Assembly (NCBI GenBank): GCA_964369475.1
Contig: CAYJFK010000021.1
Coordinates: 1-37,340 of the forward strand
Direction: 5' to 3'
DNA: 37,340 nucleotides
Origin: CAYJFK01 sp964369475
Lineage (GTDB): Bacteria; Bacillota; Clostridia; Oscillospirales; Feifaniaceae
Shown here: positions 1 to 8,678 of the stretch, one piece after another
Numbering within the stretch: the stretch's first letter is position 1
How the letters are laid out: each line of letters opens with the position of its first letter
Notes under the pieces: model-generated
Told to the model about the DNA's origin: nothing
Databases searched by the model: none
The model's input: the letters and a program-made list of their open reading frames with translations, nothing else
Program-made: the position numbers and the translations under genes

Positions 1-55
1 AATCAGCTTTAGCTGATTTCTCAGCTTGGAGAAAACACTTTTTCTCCAAGCTGAG
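1..55. repeat. 55-bp inverted repeat, left copy
   Basis: This segment is the exact reverse complement of 15866-15920 by direct comparison. It contains two nested palindromes: an 18-bp one at 1-18, and a hairpin with a 16-bp stem and 4-nt loop at 20-55. The two copies enclose every prophage structural gene from small terminase to amidase. The same hairpin is part of a larger composite repeat at 15.85-16.05 kb, so it may be a host intergenic element and not phage DNA. Confidence 0.9.
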
Positions 56-100
56 AGGCAGAGGCAAATGGTAAAACCATTTGCCTCTGCCTCTTTTTAT
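55..100 (+). terminator. Strong intrinsic terminator (plus strand)
   Basis: A perfect 18-bp stem (55-72 with 76-93, loop AAA) is followed by TTTTT at 94-98. The T-run is on the plus-strand side, so it would stop transcription entering from the left of the window. It probably separates the unseen left neighbour from the leftward phage late operon that ends at 116. Confidence 0.8.
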
Positions 101-115
101 ACCGCTACCGCACCC

Positions 116-847
116 TTACAGCACGACCTTTGCGCCCTCCTCGGGCGACCATGTTACATCGAGCTTTATCGCCTCTAAAATTTCTCTTAGTGGCACATAT
201 GTAACTCCGTCTATAAGTACGGAAGGTACAGATTTGCTCTCTCCTATTTTTACCGTCATAACATCGTCCTCCTCTATCGCTTCTACAAGCGGTTTGCCCG
301 CAAGGCTTGCACAGGCCTTAACGCTTTCAAATAGTGCCATTGCAAAGTCGCCCTTTTGGTTTACAAGCCGTGCTTCGTCGATGGCATTGGACAAAAAGGC
401 AAGCTCGGCAAGCACTGCCGGTGCATCGGTCTTTCTTAAAATGCCAAGGTCGGAACGCACCTTAACTCCTCTGTTCCATGTGCCGAGAGAGGGCACTATG
501 CGGTTTACGACCTCGCCGGCAAACATTTCCGCCATGCCGCCCGTTGACAAAATAAGCGCCTCTGTGCCATTTGCCGACGACTGCGAAAAGCTGTTGCAAT
601 GTAGCGACAGCACCATGTCTGCCCCCCACTCATTTGCTTCGATCGCCCTTGCATTTATGCCGTTTTCCGTCACGTTGTCCCATCTCGACATTAGCACATG
701 GCATTTGTCCTTTAACATGGCCTCGAGCATTAGCCCTATATCGAGCACAATTTCCGCCTCTGTAACGCCGTTTGGCGACACTGCACCAAGGTCGTTTCGG
801 CCGTTCGCAAGCGTTCCGTGCCCCAAATCAAGATATAATTTAAACAT
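116..847 (-). CDS. N-acetylmuramoyl-L-alanine amidase (phage endolysin)
   Basis: This 243-aa protein cleaves the amide bond between N-acetylmuramic acid and the stem peptide, and is the likely lysin of the prophage. An Amidase_3 domain fills about residues 1-170. Expected zinc ligands are His10, Glu30 or Glu32 and His83 (in LSLHCNS), with Glu148 (LAELAF) as the likely catalytic acid. Residues 195-243 resemble the copper-amine-oxidase N-terminal-like domain (VLIDGVTYVPLRE), a common cell-wall module in Clostridia. There is no signal peptide, so export through the nearby holins is expected. The ATG at 847 is chosen because it follows an AGAGG motif. The upstream TTG at 862 would place that motif inside the gene. 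Confidence 0.9.
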   Translation of the reverse strand: MFKLYLDLGHGTLANGRNDLGAVSPNGVTEAEIVLDIGLMLEAMLKDKCHVLMSRWDNVTENGINARAIEANEWGADMVLSLHCNSFSQSSANGTEALILSTGGMAEMFAGEVVNRIVPSLGTWNRGVKVRSDLGILRKTDAPAVLAELAFLSNAIDEARLVNQKGDFAMALFESVKACASLAGKPLVEAIEEDDVMTVKIGESKSVPSVLIDGVTYVPLREILEAIKLDVTWSPEEGAKVVL

Positions 848-878
848 GTCTCCTCTTTCCAATATAAGTGCAAATCGC

Positions 879-1187
879 CTACTGTAAGGCCTTGTTTTTC
901 TCCTTCATAATGCGCTTAACTTCCTCGTTAAATGTCTTTATGCTCTCGTGCCACTGCTCTACCGTCATGCCGTCGAACTTGGTCTTGAGCACCGCAAAGT
1001 CGATGTCAGCGCACGCACGGCCGAGTATCTCCCTTGTCTCCTCCGACTCGCCGTCCGGTATTCTTCCCTCACGGATTGCATTTGTAAATATATCCCTTGC
1101 AATGCCTATGTCGTAACCTAAGTATTGCCCCTCACGGGAAATTTCGAATATTTCGTCTATATAATCAATAAGTGCTAAATTTTTCAT
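879..1187 (-). CDS. Phage protein of unknown function, between holin and amidase
   Basis: This 102-aa soluble, acidic and mainly helical protein (IDYIDEIFEISREG at the start, lysine-rich tail) matches no family I can name. Its ribosome binding site AAGGAG lies 7 nt before the ATG. It lies in the lysis cassette, between the LC3-type holin and the amidase, and has the same orientation. Position suggests a lysis accessory or tail-tip protein, but nothing in the sequence proves this. Confidence 0.7.
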   Translation of the reverse strand: MKNLALIDYIDEIFEISREGQYLGYDIGIARDIFTNAIREGRIPDGESEETREILGRACADIDFAVLKTKFDGMTVEQWHESIKTFNEEVKRIMKEKNKALQ

Positions 1188-1222
1188 GATAATTCTCCTT
1201 AATCTTTTGTCATGCTTATTTG

Positions 1223-1525
1223 TTATGCATTTGTTTGAACTTCTACCCCATCCTCGTATACGCTTTCGAGATCTAAAACATCTTTGCTATCCCCCATCCC
1301 CTTTGTTGTGGGGTCTCTAACGGCATTTACAACCGACGTTGCAACAAGTGCCAATACATACGGATTTGAGAGCGCTTTAACCGCCGTCTCCCACACAGCT
1401 CCCCACGAGGTTAAATCGGCTGCCGACAGCCCAAAATACGAGCCTATCGGCACAAGCACCGCAAGAAGTAGCTGAAATTTAAAGGAGTTGTCCTTTAGCC
1501 TTATCGCCCAGTTTATGTTAAACAT
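1223..1525 (-). CDS. Phi-LC3-type phage holin
   Basis: This 100-aa small membrane protein is likely to form the pores that release the amidase. It starts MFNINWAIRLKD and has two hydrophobic segments, at about residues 17-37 and 52-68. They are followed by the motif NAVRDPTTKGMGDS, close to the NPTTKGLSDS signature of the phi-LC3 holin family. The C-terminus is acidic and cytosolic. The start follows GGGAGGTGATTAA. It is co-directional with the XhlA-like gene just upstream and the amidase downstream, a normal siphophage lysis cassette. Confidence 0.85.
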   Translation of the reverse strand: MFNINWAIRLKDNSFKFQLLLAVLVPIGSYFGLSAADLTSWGAVWETAVKALSNPYVLALVATSVVNAVRDPTTKGMGDSKDVLDLESVYEDGVEVQTNA

Positions 1526-1544
1526 TTAATCACCTCCCGATCCT

Positions 1545-1760
1545 TTAAAATTTACTCTTTATCTCATCTATCTGTCTAAATGCCGCCTTAATGGACTGCT
1601 CGACAAGCGCCAGTCGCTCGCCAAGTCCTGTGCATTTGTCAAGCGATGCCTCGAGCCGTATCACACATTCTTTTAGCCCCTTTATCTCCTGACGCATAGT
1701 CCCCCACAAAACGGCAATCCCTATAAGATATATGGCTATATCCCACGTTAAGGTACCCAT
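1545..1760 (-). CDS. XhlA-like holin accessory protein
   Basis: This 71-aa protein has one N-terminal membrane segment (about residues 6-22) followed by a coiled-coil-like amphipathic tail (residues 25-71: ECVIRLEASLDKC, ERLALVEQSIKAAF). The layout and size resemble haemolysin XhlA-type proteins encoded next to holins in Firmicute phages, although the membrane segment is N-terminal here. Its start follows AAGGAAGTGGCAAA. It probably helps membrane permeabilisation with the downstream LC3-type holin. It could also be a spanin-like or superinfection-exclusion membrane protein. Confidence 0.6.
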   Translation of the reverse strand: MGTLTWDIAIYLIGIAVLWGTMRQEIKGLKECVIRLEASLDKCTGLGERLALVEQSIKAAFRQIDEIKSKF

Positions 1761-1773
1761 TTTGCCACTTCCT

Positions 1774-2403
1774 TTAAATTTTCATAATGTAACAGAGCGC
1801 ATAAAATGGCGGCCTATTCTCGTGAGCTGTGCCGCTTCCCGTCTTGTTTACGGTATGCGTGTGCTCCCCTGCTGCATTAGCGGTAAGCTCGCTCCCTGTA
1901 TAGTTCGATCCATTGTCAGGCGCCAAATACGTAGGGTTGCTACCGGCTGCCGCAAACTCAATAACATGCGTGTGTTCCCCCGCCAATTCCATTGTATGCG
2001 TATGAGAGGGCATCTGTGCCTCTGACAGTACAACGCTGTCAGCACCGCCTGTCTGCCCTACCGAATAAGTGCCGCCCGCCGCAACGACAAACCGACCAAG
2101 CAGATCAGGCGTGCCGTTTTGCCCGTCGCAAAGAGCCCAACCTGTCGGAATTTTTGCCACAGCGCCCGACCACATGACGATGCACCCCTTAGGTAACGCC
2201 GTCCTTAGCGCCTTGTCTACCGTTGCCGTTTCTATGTCAAGCCCCAAAAACGAGGCCGTCTCATCGGAGAGTAAATTCGCCTTTGTAGGGGGTGTTCCCT
2301 CCACTATTGGAGAGTCGGCCATCGTCATTGTAAATGTATTTGCCTGACCCTCTACGGGAATAAGTGTCACTCGCCCCGGATATGTAGGTATTCTGTCCTT
2401 CAT
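1774..2403 (-). CDS. Tail fibre with tail-collar domain
   Basis: This 209-aa likely receptor-binding tail-tip protein has a phage tail collar domain at about residues 75-135 (GWALCDGQ, TPDLLGRF, GGADSVVLSEAQMPSHTHT). Histidine pairs then recur as HTHT, EHTHV and EHTHTV, resembling the metal-coordinating HxH motifs of trimeric fibre tips such as the T4 gp12/gp37 tip. It ends with the usual NRPPFYALCYIMKI. The ATG at 2403 has GGGGGTG 5 nt upstream. It follows the BspA-like gene by about 12 nt in the same operon. No chaperone gene is obvious. Confidence 0.85.
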   Translation of the reverse strand: MKDRIPTYPGRVTLIPVEGQANTFTMTMADSPIVEGTPPTKANLLSDETASFLGLDIETATVDKALRTALPKGCIVMWSGAVAKIPTGWALCDGQNGTPDLLGRFVVAAGGTYSVGQTGGADSVVLSEAQMPSHTHTMELAGEHTHVIEFAAAGSNPTYLAPDNGSNYTGSELTANAAGEHTHTVNKTGSGTAHENRPPFYALCYIMKI

Positions 2404-2415
2404 CACGACACCCCC

Positions 2416-3879
2416 TTACGACGGTTTAACGACAAAGTTGACGTTGCTGTGCTTGCCCACAGAGGCATTAAACATGTCAGCATTCTCCTGTGTTGCTGCA
2501 TAACAAATAAGGCTCGCTGATGTATATGGCCCAAGTGCAAATGCATTTGTCGTTATTGTGTTCTCCGGAAAAATCACCCCCGAAAGATCTATGCTCAGCA
2601 AGTCCCTTCCCCTGTAATTAAACATGTTTGTCATGTCCACATATTCACTCGTTATCCTAACCGCTTCTCCATCTCCAAATGAATAATGTCCAAAACCACC
2701 TCGACCCGAGTGAGATCCCAGATAAAGTGCATTGGACAATCCCCTAATTTTTTCACTCTTGGGAAGTATAAGCGTAGAGGTGCCTGTCGGCCCTGACGAA
2801 GCAAGACTTGCGAAATAGTCGAGCACCTCAATGTTTGGCATATTTGAAGGCAATACGACGTTGACGAGTTTGTAGCAATCAGACGCAAAGTATACCATGC
2901 TGGTAATTCCTGTACCATCCCACTCCGACATGTCAATGCTCTCCACTTGAGCAAAGCTTGCAAACATCTGAGCAAGCGAATAAAGTGGCTCGTTTGCTTC
3001 GGCAGTGTGTGATAGGGCTATCGTCTTAAGTGTCGCTTTAAGTGTCGACAAATACCCTCTAAGAGCACCTATACTGTCAAATCCCTTTTGAACAAATGTG
3101 TCAGGCTCTGTCGTAGTGTTATAGTTTATAAAATACTTTTCAACCCCCTTTTCCGGCTCAGGGAAAATATAAGAAAAAACATAAGTTACCTCTATTAACT
3201 TGCCGGGTTGCAAGGTTATCTTTTCCGGAAAATTAGATCTCTCCATTAGGCAGTTTTCACTTGTAGTCAAAATCGACGAAAAAATATCGACATTGTATAT
3301 ACCGTCATTTCTCAACACTTTTTTAAGTTCTGTTATGTATGCCTTGCTCTCCTTGTTGTAATTGTACGACAAATTTACCACAGTAGGCATGTATGTAAGA
3401 GCCCCAACCCCTGTGCCATCGGTTATTAAGTGATATGTAGTATCGTTAAAATCCTCCATTGTAGGCACATTCTCGAGCGCTATACCGTAGCCTGCAGTCT
3501 TAAAGGCACTCATAACATCTGTACTCATGCTGTGGTTAAACGAGTAAACAGCAGTGTCCTGGTGTTTTTGCCCACTGACATTATCGTATACATAGTTGTT
3601 TCCTTCATGCATCATGGGAATGCCATCACCCAAACCCGACTGACCTGTAAAAATCTGACAAAGCGAGTTGTAGAAGTTTCTGGTAAATGAGTTGCACTTA
3701 TGAAGTCCGCTGTCGACCTCAACTGTATCTGTCTTTATATCTCTAACCTGCCACGATGCATAAAGTGTAGGCATAACAGCCAAATTAAGCCTCTTTGCGT
3801 GCTCGTTTAGCTTTGAAATGTCGCCTTGCATCTCTACTGTCATCTTTTTCATCCCGTGTGAGTATTGCTTTGGTAGCAT
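2416..3879 (-). CDS. Tail-associated protein with BspA/DUF285-like repeats
   Basis: This 487-aa protein has a phage-like N-terminal half (residues 1-250) without a family I recognise. From about residue 300 it carries repeats of the DUF285/BspA surface-protein type (DMSEWDGTGITSMVYFAS, SEYVDMTNMFNY, LLSIDLSGV). In bacteria these repeats mediate adhesion, so the protein may be an upper-baseplate or receptor-binding component. There is no signal peptide. The start follows AGGAGGAGATGAATT. It sits between the small 91-aa protein and the collar fibre, where host-recognition genes normally lie. Function is inferred from repeats and position. Confidence 0.65.
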   Translation of the reverse strand: MLPKQYSHGMKKMTVEMQGDISKLNEHAKRLNLAVMPTLYASWQVRDIKTDTVEVDSGLHKCNSFTRNFYNSLCQIFTGQSGLGDGIPMMHEGNNYVYDNVSGQKHQDTAVYSFNHSMSTDVMSAFKTAGYGIALENVPTMEDFNDTTYHLITDGTGVGALTYMPTVVNLSYNYNKESKAYITELKKVLRNDGIYNVDIFSSILTTSENCLMERSNFPEKITLQPGKLIEVTYVFSYIFPEPEKGVEKYFINYNTTTEPDTFVQKGFDSIGALRGYLSTLKATLKTIALSHTAEANEPLYSLAQMFASFAQVESIDMSEWDGTGITSMVYFASDCYKLVNVVLPSNMPNIEVLDYFASLASSGPTGTSTLILPKSEKIRGLSNALYLGSHSGRGGFGHYSFGDGEAVRITSEYVDMTNMFNYRGRDLLSIDLSGVIFPENTITTNAFALGPYTSASLICYAATQENADMFNASVGKHSNVNFVVKPS

Positions 3880-3892
3880 AATTCATCTCCTC

Positions 3893-4168
3893 CTATATAT
3901 CTCTAATCTCGTATCTTGCTACAACTTCGTTGTTAACAGACAACGTAACCGTTGCAGCACCCTCGTTAAAACTTGGATTTTCCTCGTTGTTATTGCGCTG
4001 CGATTTCGTCACCTCAAACATGCCACTACTCACGCTCGGCGTCGGCTCTATCGGTTTTAAATACCTATATTCGACCCCATACACAGTGCCGTCCGCCCCC
4101 ATAACGGGCACAATGTCGACATCTGTCGGCCTTTTAAGCGGCAGATCGCTAATCCTTACAATACTCAT
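3893..4168 (-). CDS. Small baseplate-region phage protein, unknown function
   Basis: This 91-aa protein opens with MSIVRISDLPLKRPTDVDIVPVMGADG. That opening resembles the short capping motif (RISDLP, VPVVG) seen at the head of some phage tail-fibre proteins. The remainder is a short beta-rich stretch. Its ATG overlaps the stop of the upstream 214-aa gene as ATGA, so translation is coupled. It may be an adaptor linking the baseplate to the receptor-binding proteins; the sequence gives no stronger clue. Confidence 0.6.
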   Translation of the reverse strand: MSIVRISDLPLKRPTDVDIVPVMGADGTVYGVEYRYLKPIEPTPSVSSGMFEVTKSQRNNNEENPSFNEGAATVTLSVNNEVVARYEIRDI

Positions 4169-4809
4169 CTTTTTACCTCCGTCTTAAATGTGCCGCCGTC
4201 GTAAACCACTATCAGCCCCTCCGTTACATCGCCCGTCGACAACCCTCGCATATCCATTAGCGACATGTGCTCATCGGCAATAAATGTGCCTTCCTCCGTC
4301 ACAAGATAGAGCTTGTCGACAGGTCCGCTTTGCCCGCTTCTTGCATATATCCCCGTATAAGAAAGCCCACCTACCCAAGCGGCATCGACCGTGCCCTCAA
4401 TAAAAGCAATCACCCCATCAAGGCTCGACAGTATTCGCTCTATCCTGTTTGCGCTCTCAAAGTCAAACCCGACCTCGCTCGGCAAGCTTTGACCAATCGG
4501 AAAAAAGGCAGAGCACTTGCCGACATTGGCTAAATACCTCTTGAAGTCCTCGATCGTCGGAATGTCAGCGACCTGCCAAGTTTTAGCATCTATACCCCCA
4601 ACGCCATACCCAAGCCTCGACAACCTCTCCCAAAACTCCAAACAGGCATGTTCTACCCTGTTCATGTCGCTCTCGCCGTACATGCCTTTAAGCTTGCCCT
4701 CGTTCCACATGACACGCTCCGCCTCGCTCGCCGACCCACTCGCCACCTTAGAGCGAAGGAGCTTAGCAAATGTCACATCATCGCTCGTTCTATCCGTAAT
4801 AAATTCCAT
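4165..4809 (-). CDS. Phage baseplate/tail structural protein
   Basis: This 214-aa protein starts MEFITDRTSDDV, with MYGESDMNRVEHACLEFWERL about 45 residues on. The combination ITDRT...DxNRVE is one I associate with tail-tip or fibre proteins of Clostridia prophages. Residues 150-200 form a beta-rich segment ending in LIVVYDGGTFK. It is translationally coupled to the downstream 91-aa gene by ATGA and lies 8 nt after the hub gene. It is likely part of the distal tail. The exact role is not visible. Confidence 0.6.
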   Translation of the reverse strand: MEFITDRTSDDVTFAKLLRSKVASGSASEAERVMWNEGKLKGMYGESDMNRVEHACLEFWERLSRLGYGVGGIDAKTWQVADIPTIEDFKRYLANVGKCSAFFPIGQSLPSEVGFDFESANRIERILSSLDGVIAFIEGTVDAAWVGGLSYTGIYARSGQSGPVDKLYLVTEEGTFIADEHMSLMDMRGLSTGDVTEGLIVVYDGGTFKTEVKR

Positions 4810-4817
4810 AAGCCCCC

Positions 4818-6380
4818 CTAATACCTAATAACGGCAGTGGCAACATTCCTATCGCCAAGCGTTATATCAAGACTCTCGATGCGCCCCACTATAACGCCAT
4901 GCCAAGGGGTGGCGATCTCTACCATGTCGCCGACACGCTCGCCCTCGAGCAGTATACGTGCCGTAACGGCATTCCTCGAATGATAATTTTCATACACTCG
5001 CCTCGCCACCTCGGCCGCATTGTCTGCCGAAATAAGTGTAGCGCCCTCTATTCTAATTACCTTCTCGGTCTCGAGCGCCTCTGTGACCTCGTCTCGTGCC
5101 ACCACCTGACTTAAACTATCGCCATAAACCTTGCCCACAATACGCACAGTACCGCCACTGCCTGTAACACGAGCAAAATTTGCACCGCTATCTTCAATAA
5201 CTCCGCCCGACACGGTAAGCGAGTGAAGCGGCTCTGTAAACCTAACGACATTGCCGCCTCCCGAAAGCACCCCCGAAAATGCCGTAACAGCCCCCTCTTG
5301 TGCCTCGTATGTATGAGCCGTAACGACGACAGCGGTAGCCGGCGCATTGCTCTCGACCTCCGACGAAAAGACCCTGTTCTCGCCTATCACCTTAAGCTCG
5401 CTCGGCGGCACAAAAAAGCGAAGAAAACTCTCCCTCGCACAACTAACACAGAGCCCCGATGAAATAGCAATCTGCGACAGCGCATCTCTCCTCGTCGTGA
5501 TAGAAATAAGCCCCGAAAGCTCTCTATCCTCCAAAACCCGAGCTGTAAATCGCACTCCGTTAAGCACCTCTCCTATAAGCTCCGATGCCGTCACCCCAAA
5601 GTACATGCCGCCCAAAAAATCCGACTCGGCAAGCACACCGACAGCATCTACCGCCTCTATCCTGTACCTGCTGGCCGAAAGCCTTGTGCCTGTATCGAGA
5701 TAAAATGTCCCAAAGCTCTCGCCGTCCTTCTCGACAGCAATCTGCTGACGCTCTTGGAACAAATAAGGAGTATCTGTACCGCTCCTAATGGTCACATTTA
5801 GCCGCCCACTTGCAAGCTGTTCCGAAGAGAGTGCTACCTCCTCGTAGACCGAAACACTCTCGAGCTCGTCCTCCCCAAAGACCCTAACAAGCCCAATGTC
5901 GACCCCTGAAATCTTGACATATCTGCCACCAAGCGACATGCTCAAAATATCGATTTCAATCTTGTCATAGCCCGACACCTCTTTAACACAAACAAGAGTA
6001 TCGCCGACCCCCTCAAAGATCCCCTCGGCAACTACCGTTCCCTCTCTAAGCCACCTAACAGCAACACTTTTCCCCCACGCATCTCCGTAAAAATAAACTG
6101 TAAGCCCTGTCGACTTGTGAAATGTGTCAAACCCAAGCGTCAGACCAAATGCCGTCTCCCCTAAAATGCCCTCGCTCCAAATGGCAAAATCGCCACCCGA
6201 CATGAGTTCAAGACTACCGTCAAGCAGCCACCTCCCGGCTTCAAGCGTCGCAACCTCAGGCGGCGATATACCGTCCTTTTCTATCTCCGTCACATCGCCA
6301 AAAGAGGCAAGCGGCGAGCTTAGCGCCGTCATGCCCTCTTTGGCATTTGGGGCGACATCCTTGTACATAACTCTAATCAT
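4818..6380 (-). CDS. Tail hub / baseplate protein (Tal/gp27-like region)
   Basis: This 520-aa protein is the largest of the distal tail set. It sits directly after the distal-tail-like gene, where Firmicute siphophages encode the tail-associated hub. The beta-rich composition, the central VTIRSGTDTPYLFQERQQIAVEKDGESFGTFYLDT-type segment and the C-terminal motif RVYENYHSRN followed by ERVGDMVEIATPWHG fit hub and tail-lysin N-domains. No lysozyme or peptidase motif is seen, so it appears structural only. The ATG at 6380 has GGAG 6 nt upstream and overlaps the previous stop by one base. Confidence 0.65.
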   Translation of the reverse strand: MIRVMYKDVAPNAKEGMTALSSPLASFGDVTEIEKDGISPPEVATLEAGRWLLDGSLELMSGGDFAIWSEGILGETAFGLTLGFDTFHKSTGLTVYFYGDAWGKSVAVRWLREGTVVAEGIFEGVGDTLVCVKEVSGYDKIEIDILSMSLGGRYVKISGVDIGLVRVFGEDELESVSVYEEVALSSEQLASGRLNVTIRSGTDTPYLFQERQQIAVEKDGESFGTFYLDTGTRLSASRYRIEAVDAVGVLAESDFLGGMYFGVTASELIGEVLNGVRFTARVLEDRELSGLISITTRRDALSQIAISSGLCVSCARESFLRFFVPPSELKVIGENRVFSSEVESNAPATAVVVTAHTYEAQEGAVTAFSGVLSGGGNVVRFTEPLHSLTVSGGVIEDSGANFARVTGSGGTVRIVGKVYGDSLSQVVARDEVTEALETEKVIRIEGATLISADNAAEVARRVYENYHSRNAVTARILLEGERVGDMVEIATPWHGVIVGRIESLDITLGDRNVATAVIRY

Positions 6381-6766
6381 CAAGGACTCCTTTCAAGCTC
6401 CATCGCAATGAAGCTAAAGCTCAAGTTCCCCCACGTCTTTACCCCATCACGACTGCGAAGTAGCTCGTCCTTAACGCTCGTCACATACATCTGCACAGTC
6501 TTGCTCCCCTGCCCATAGGGAAGTCTAACAAGATGACTGTCGACAGGCGCTGTCAGCACCTCGTAAAGCTCGTCATAGTCGCTTGCCGACAGCGACTTTG
6601 TGCCGACCGTAAGAGAATAATTGTAAAGAGTCCCCTTAACATCTCTGTGCATAACATAATCAAGCGTTCGCCCTGCATTTTCGCCATCGTTAACGACTCC
6701 TTCACGACTGAGCTTAACAATGCCTACATCAAAGCGTATACCGTCTATCAAAAACAAATCCTGCAT
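6380..6766 (-). CDS. Distal-tail-type phage protein (DUF6711-like)
   Basis: This 128-aa protein begins MQDLFLIDGIRFDVGIVKLSREG and carries NYSLTVG and LPYGQGSKTVQMYVTSVKD. The size, beta-rich pattern and place between tape measure and hub match the DUF6711-type proteins of Clostridia phages, which appear to act as distal tail components. The internal ATG at 6766 is chosen because GGAGGGTTGAT precedes it. A start at 6811 would overlap the tape-measure gene by 44 nt. Confidence 0.65.
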   Translation of the reverse strand: MQDLFLIDGIRFDVGIVKLSREGVVNDGENAGRTLDYVMHRDVKGTLYNYSLTVGTKSLSASDYDELYEVLTAPVDSHLVRLPYGQGSKTVQMYVTSVKDELLRSRDGVKTWGNLSFSFIAMELERSP

Positions 6767-6767
6767 A

Positions 6768-8039
6768 TCAACCCTCCACAACAAGCCTTGTGCCGACACG
6801 TTTCGACTCACTGTCTATAACGGGCTTTAAAACACGGCCAAGCTCCGATAAACTCCCCGTAAAGGCGAGCCGCACAGTAGTACCGGCACCGCTCTCCTCC
6901 CTTACAATCTGACGAATTAACGACTCGGGCGCCTCTAAATTTCGCCCCGAAGTCTGATCCCCCAAGACGGCCAAAAACTCACTGCCGGCAGGAATAACAG
7001 CCCCTGCCGCAAGCCTTGGCAAACTGATCTTGCTAACGGGCGGAATGTTAATCCCATATGTAAGACCACCAATGCCGGGCACCCACTCGGGTATATCAAA
7101 ACTTATGGCATTAAGCCGCTCTATAAGCCAATTTATCCCGGTAATTATCACATTAACGGCACTTTCAAAAACTATAACCATGCCGTTCCATATCCCCTTA
7201 AAAACATTCGACACCCCAAGCCAAGCACGCTTCCAGTCCCCTGTAAAAACGCCCACAATAAAGTCGCCAATGCCTGTAAGCACAAGTTTTAAAGCCTCTA
7301 TCATCTCGCCTGCGTTGCCTGCCGCTGTAACTATGCCCCCAATAAGCAAAATAAGCGCCGCTATTGCACCGGCAGGTGTCGCAAGTGCCGCCACCACTCC
7401 GCCAAACGCCGCAAAGGCAAGCTCTGCTCCCCCGACCAATGCGGCGACCGACAGTAGCACACTCCCGATTCCACCTGCCACCGCTATAAAATCAGAAGCA
7501 CTCCCACTGCTAAACCCTAAAAAAGAGGCAAGCCCCTCAAGCCCCGACGACAGTGCCCTTATAGCGGCTATCGCAATGCCTCCGGTAAACTGCGCAATCG
7601 GCTTTAAAAAATCATTATAAAGACGAGCAAGTCCGGGCGACACATATGCCGCCACCGCCCCAATAGCGGCAAGCGCATCTGCAAGGATCGAAACCCCCTC
7701 GCTCGAAAAAGATCCAATCCAATCCTCAAGCCCCTTTATAATAGATGCCACCTTGTCAAACTCCTCCGCCTGCTCGGTCGTAACGGTAGTGGTAGTCGTT
7801 GTCTGGGTACTGCTCCCACCTGCAAGCTGATTTAGCTGATCAAAATCTGCCTTTGCAAGCTTTAAACTTTTCTTTGTTACGGTCGTTAACTTTTGCGTCT
7901 TAGAAGTAACGGTATCGAGCGAGTTTGCAAACCGATCTACCCACTTTACCCCAAACGCCCCCTGAACGGCACTCTCGAGCTCCTTAAGCGACAAAGTAAG
8001 CTCCTTTATCTCGGATTTTCCACTACTCTTGTTTATCAT
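6768..8039 (-). CDS. Tape measure protein (unusually short)
   Basis: This 423-aa protein is expected to set tail length and to pass through the membrane during DNA entry. It has an N-terminal helical, Ser/Thr/Lys-rich stretch including a run of threonines near residue 82. Long Ala/Gly-rich hydrophobic segments span about residues 110-270, typical of tape measures. It follows the two tail-chaperone genes and precedes the distal tail gene, the canonical slot. Tape measures are more often 600-1500 aa. At roughly 1.5 angstrom per residue this would give a tail of about 60 nm. The start follows GGGGGTG. Confidence 0.8.
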   Translation of the reverse strand: MINKSSGKSEIKELTLSLKELESAVQGAFGVKWVDRFANSLDTVTSKTQKLTTVTKKSLKLAKADFDQLNQLAGGSSTQTTTTTTVTTEQAEEFDKVASIIKGLEDWIGSFSSEGVSILADALAAIGAVAAYVSPGLARLYNDFLKPIAQFTGGIAIAAIRALSSGLEGLASFLGFSSGSASDFIAVAGGIGSVLLSVAALVGGAELAFAAFGGVVAALATPAGAIAALILLIGGIVTAAGNAGEMIEALKLVLTGIGDFIVGVFTGDWKRAWLGVSNVFKGIWNGMVIVFESAVNVIITGINWLIERLNAISFDIPEWVPGIGGLTYGINIPPVSKISLPRLAAGAVIPAGSEFLAVLGDQTSGRNLEAPESLIRQIVREESGAGTTVRLAFTGSLSELGRVLKPVIDSESKRVGTRLVVEG

Positions 8040-8069
8040 GCATCACACCCCCTATTCCAAAATCCCCTG

Positions 8070-8678
8070 TCAATCCTTGGCAAGCCTCTCAAAAAAATCA
8101 CTCTTTGCCATGCTATCCTCTGCCGCCCCTTGCTCCCCATCGAGCGAGGCAAGCACCTTGGCCTCCTCCTTCGAGAGCTTGCCCAACTTTTTGCGTTTTC
8201 TCAAATCTATCAATTTGTAAAACAAACAGTCCTCATCAAGATCTGTAACCATACGACAAAACTTCCACCAATGAAGCTCGGCCGACGGTTCTACGCCGTA
8301 CCGCCTGTAAATCCCTGTGTATATATACTTGTAATCCTTCGTAAGACTGTAAAGCCTGCTACCGCCCCCCTTAACAGAAGGCTCGCCACACCCCAAAAAC
8401 CAAAAAGCTCCGTCCAGCGCCCCCCTTATATCCGAAGGAGGGTCTACAAAAAGCATGTCGACAACGAGCACAGCCTTCTCCCCATCGGTAAGACTACCAT
8501 CTTCAAGCATGGCTATAATCTCCATACAGCTGACAAAATCCCACCTAACCTCATGCAAGACCCCACCTATCGACACCAAACAAGGAAAGCCCGTCCCCGT
8601 TTCACTTCGAAACGGGGACGGAGCGCTGTAAAAAGCCCCTTTAACACTTCCCTCTTTGCCGCTAACCTTGCCACTCAC
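8070..8678 (-). CDS. Tail assembly chaperone, phage Gp15 family
   Basis: This 202-aa protein has the hallmarks of the bacteriophage Gp15 family: an early VRWDFVSCMEI, then ADMLF-like VVDMLFVDPPSD, and the Trp-rich core AELHWWKFCRMVTDLDED. The tail is KYIxLRKRKKLGKLSKEE-like. Gp15 proteins act as the second tail chaperone, loading the tail tube protein on the tape measure. It starts with GTG overlapping the upstream stop as GTGA, so the pair is translated by coupling and apparently not by the frameshift used in lambda G-GT. Confidence 0.8.
   Translation of the reverse strand: MSGKVSGKEGSVKGAFYSAPSPFRSETGTGFPCLVSIGGVLHEVRWDFVSCMEIIAMLEDGSLTDGEKAVLVVDMLFVDPPSDIRGALDGAFWFLGCGEPSVKGGGSRLYSLTKDYKYIYTGIYRRYGVEPSAELHWWKFCRMVTDLDEDCLFYKLIDLRKRKKLGKLSKEEAKVLASLDGEQGAAEDSMAKSDFFERLAKD

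Noticed and set aside
81..887. Plus-strand reading frame opposite the amidase gene
   Set aside because: The opposite strand encodes a clear Amidase_3 protein with zinc ligands; the plus frame is Ser/Pro/Ala-rich and resembles no protein.
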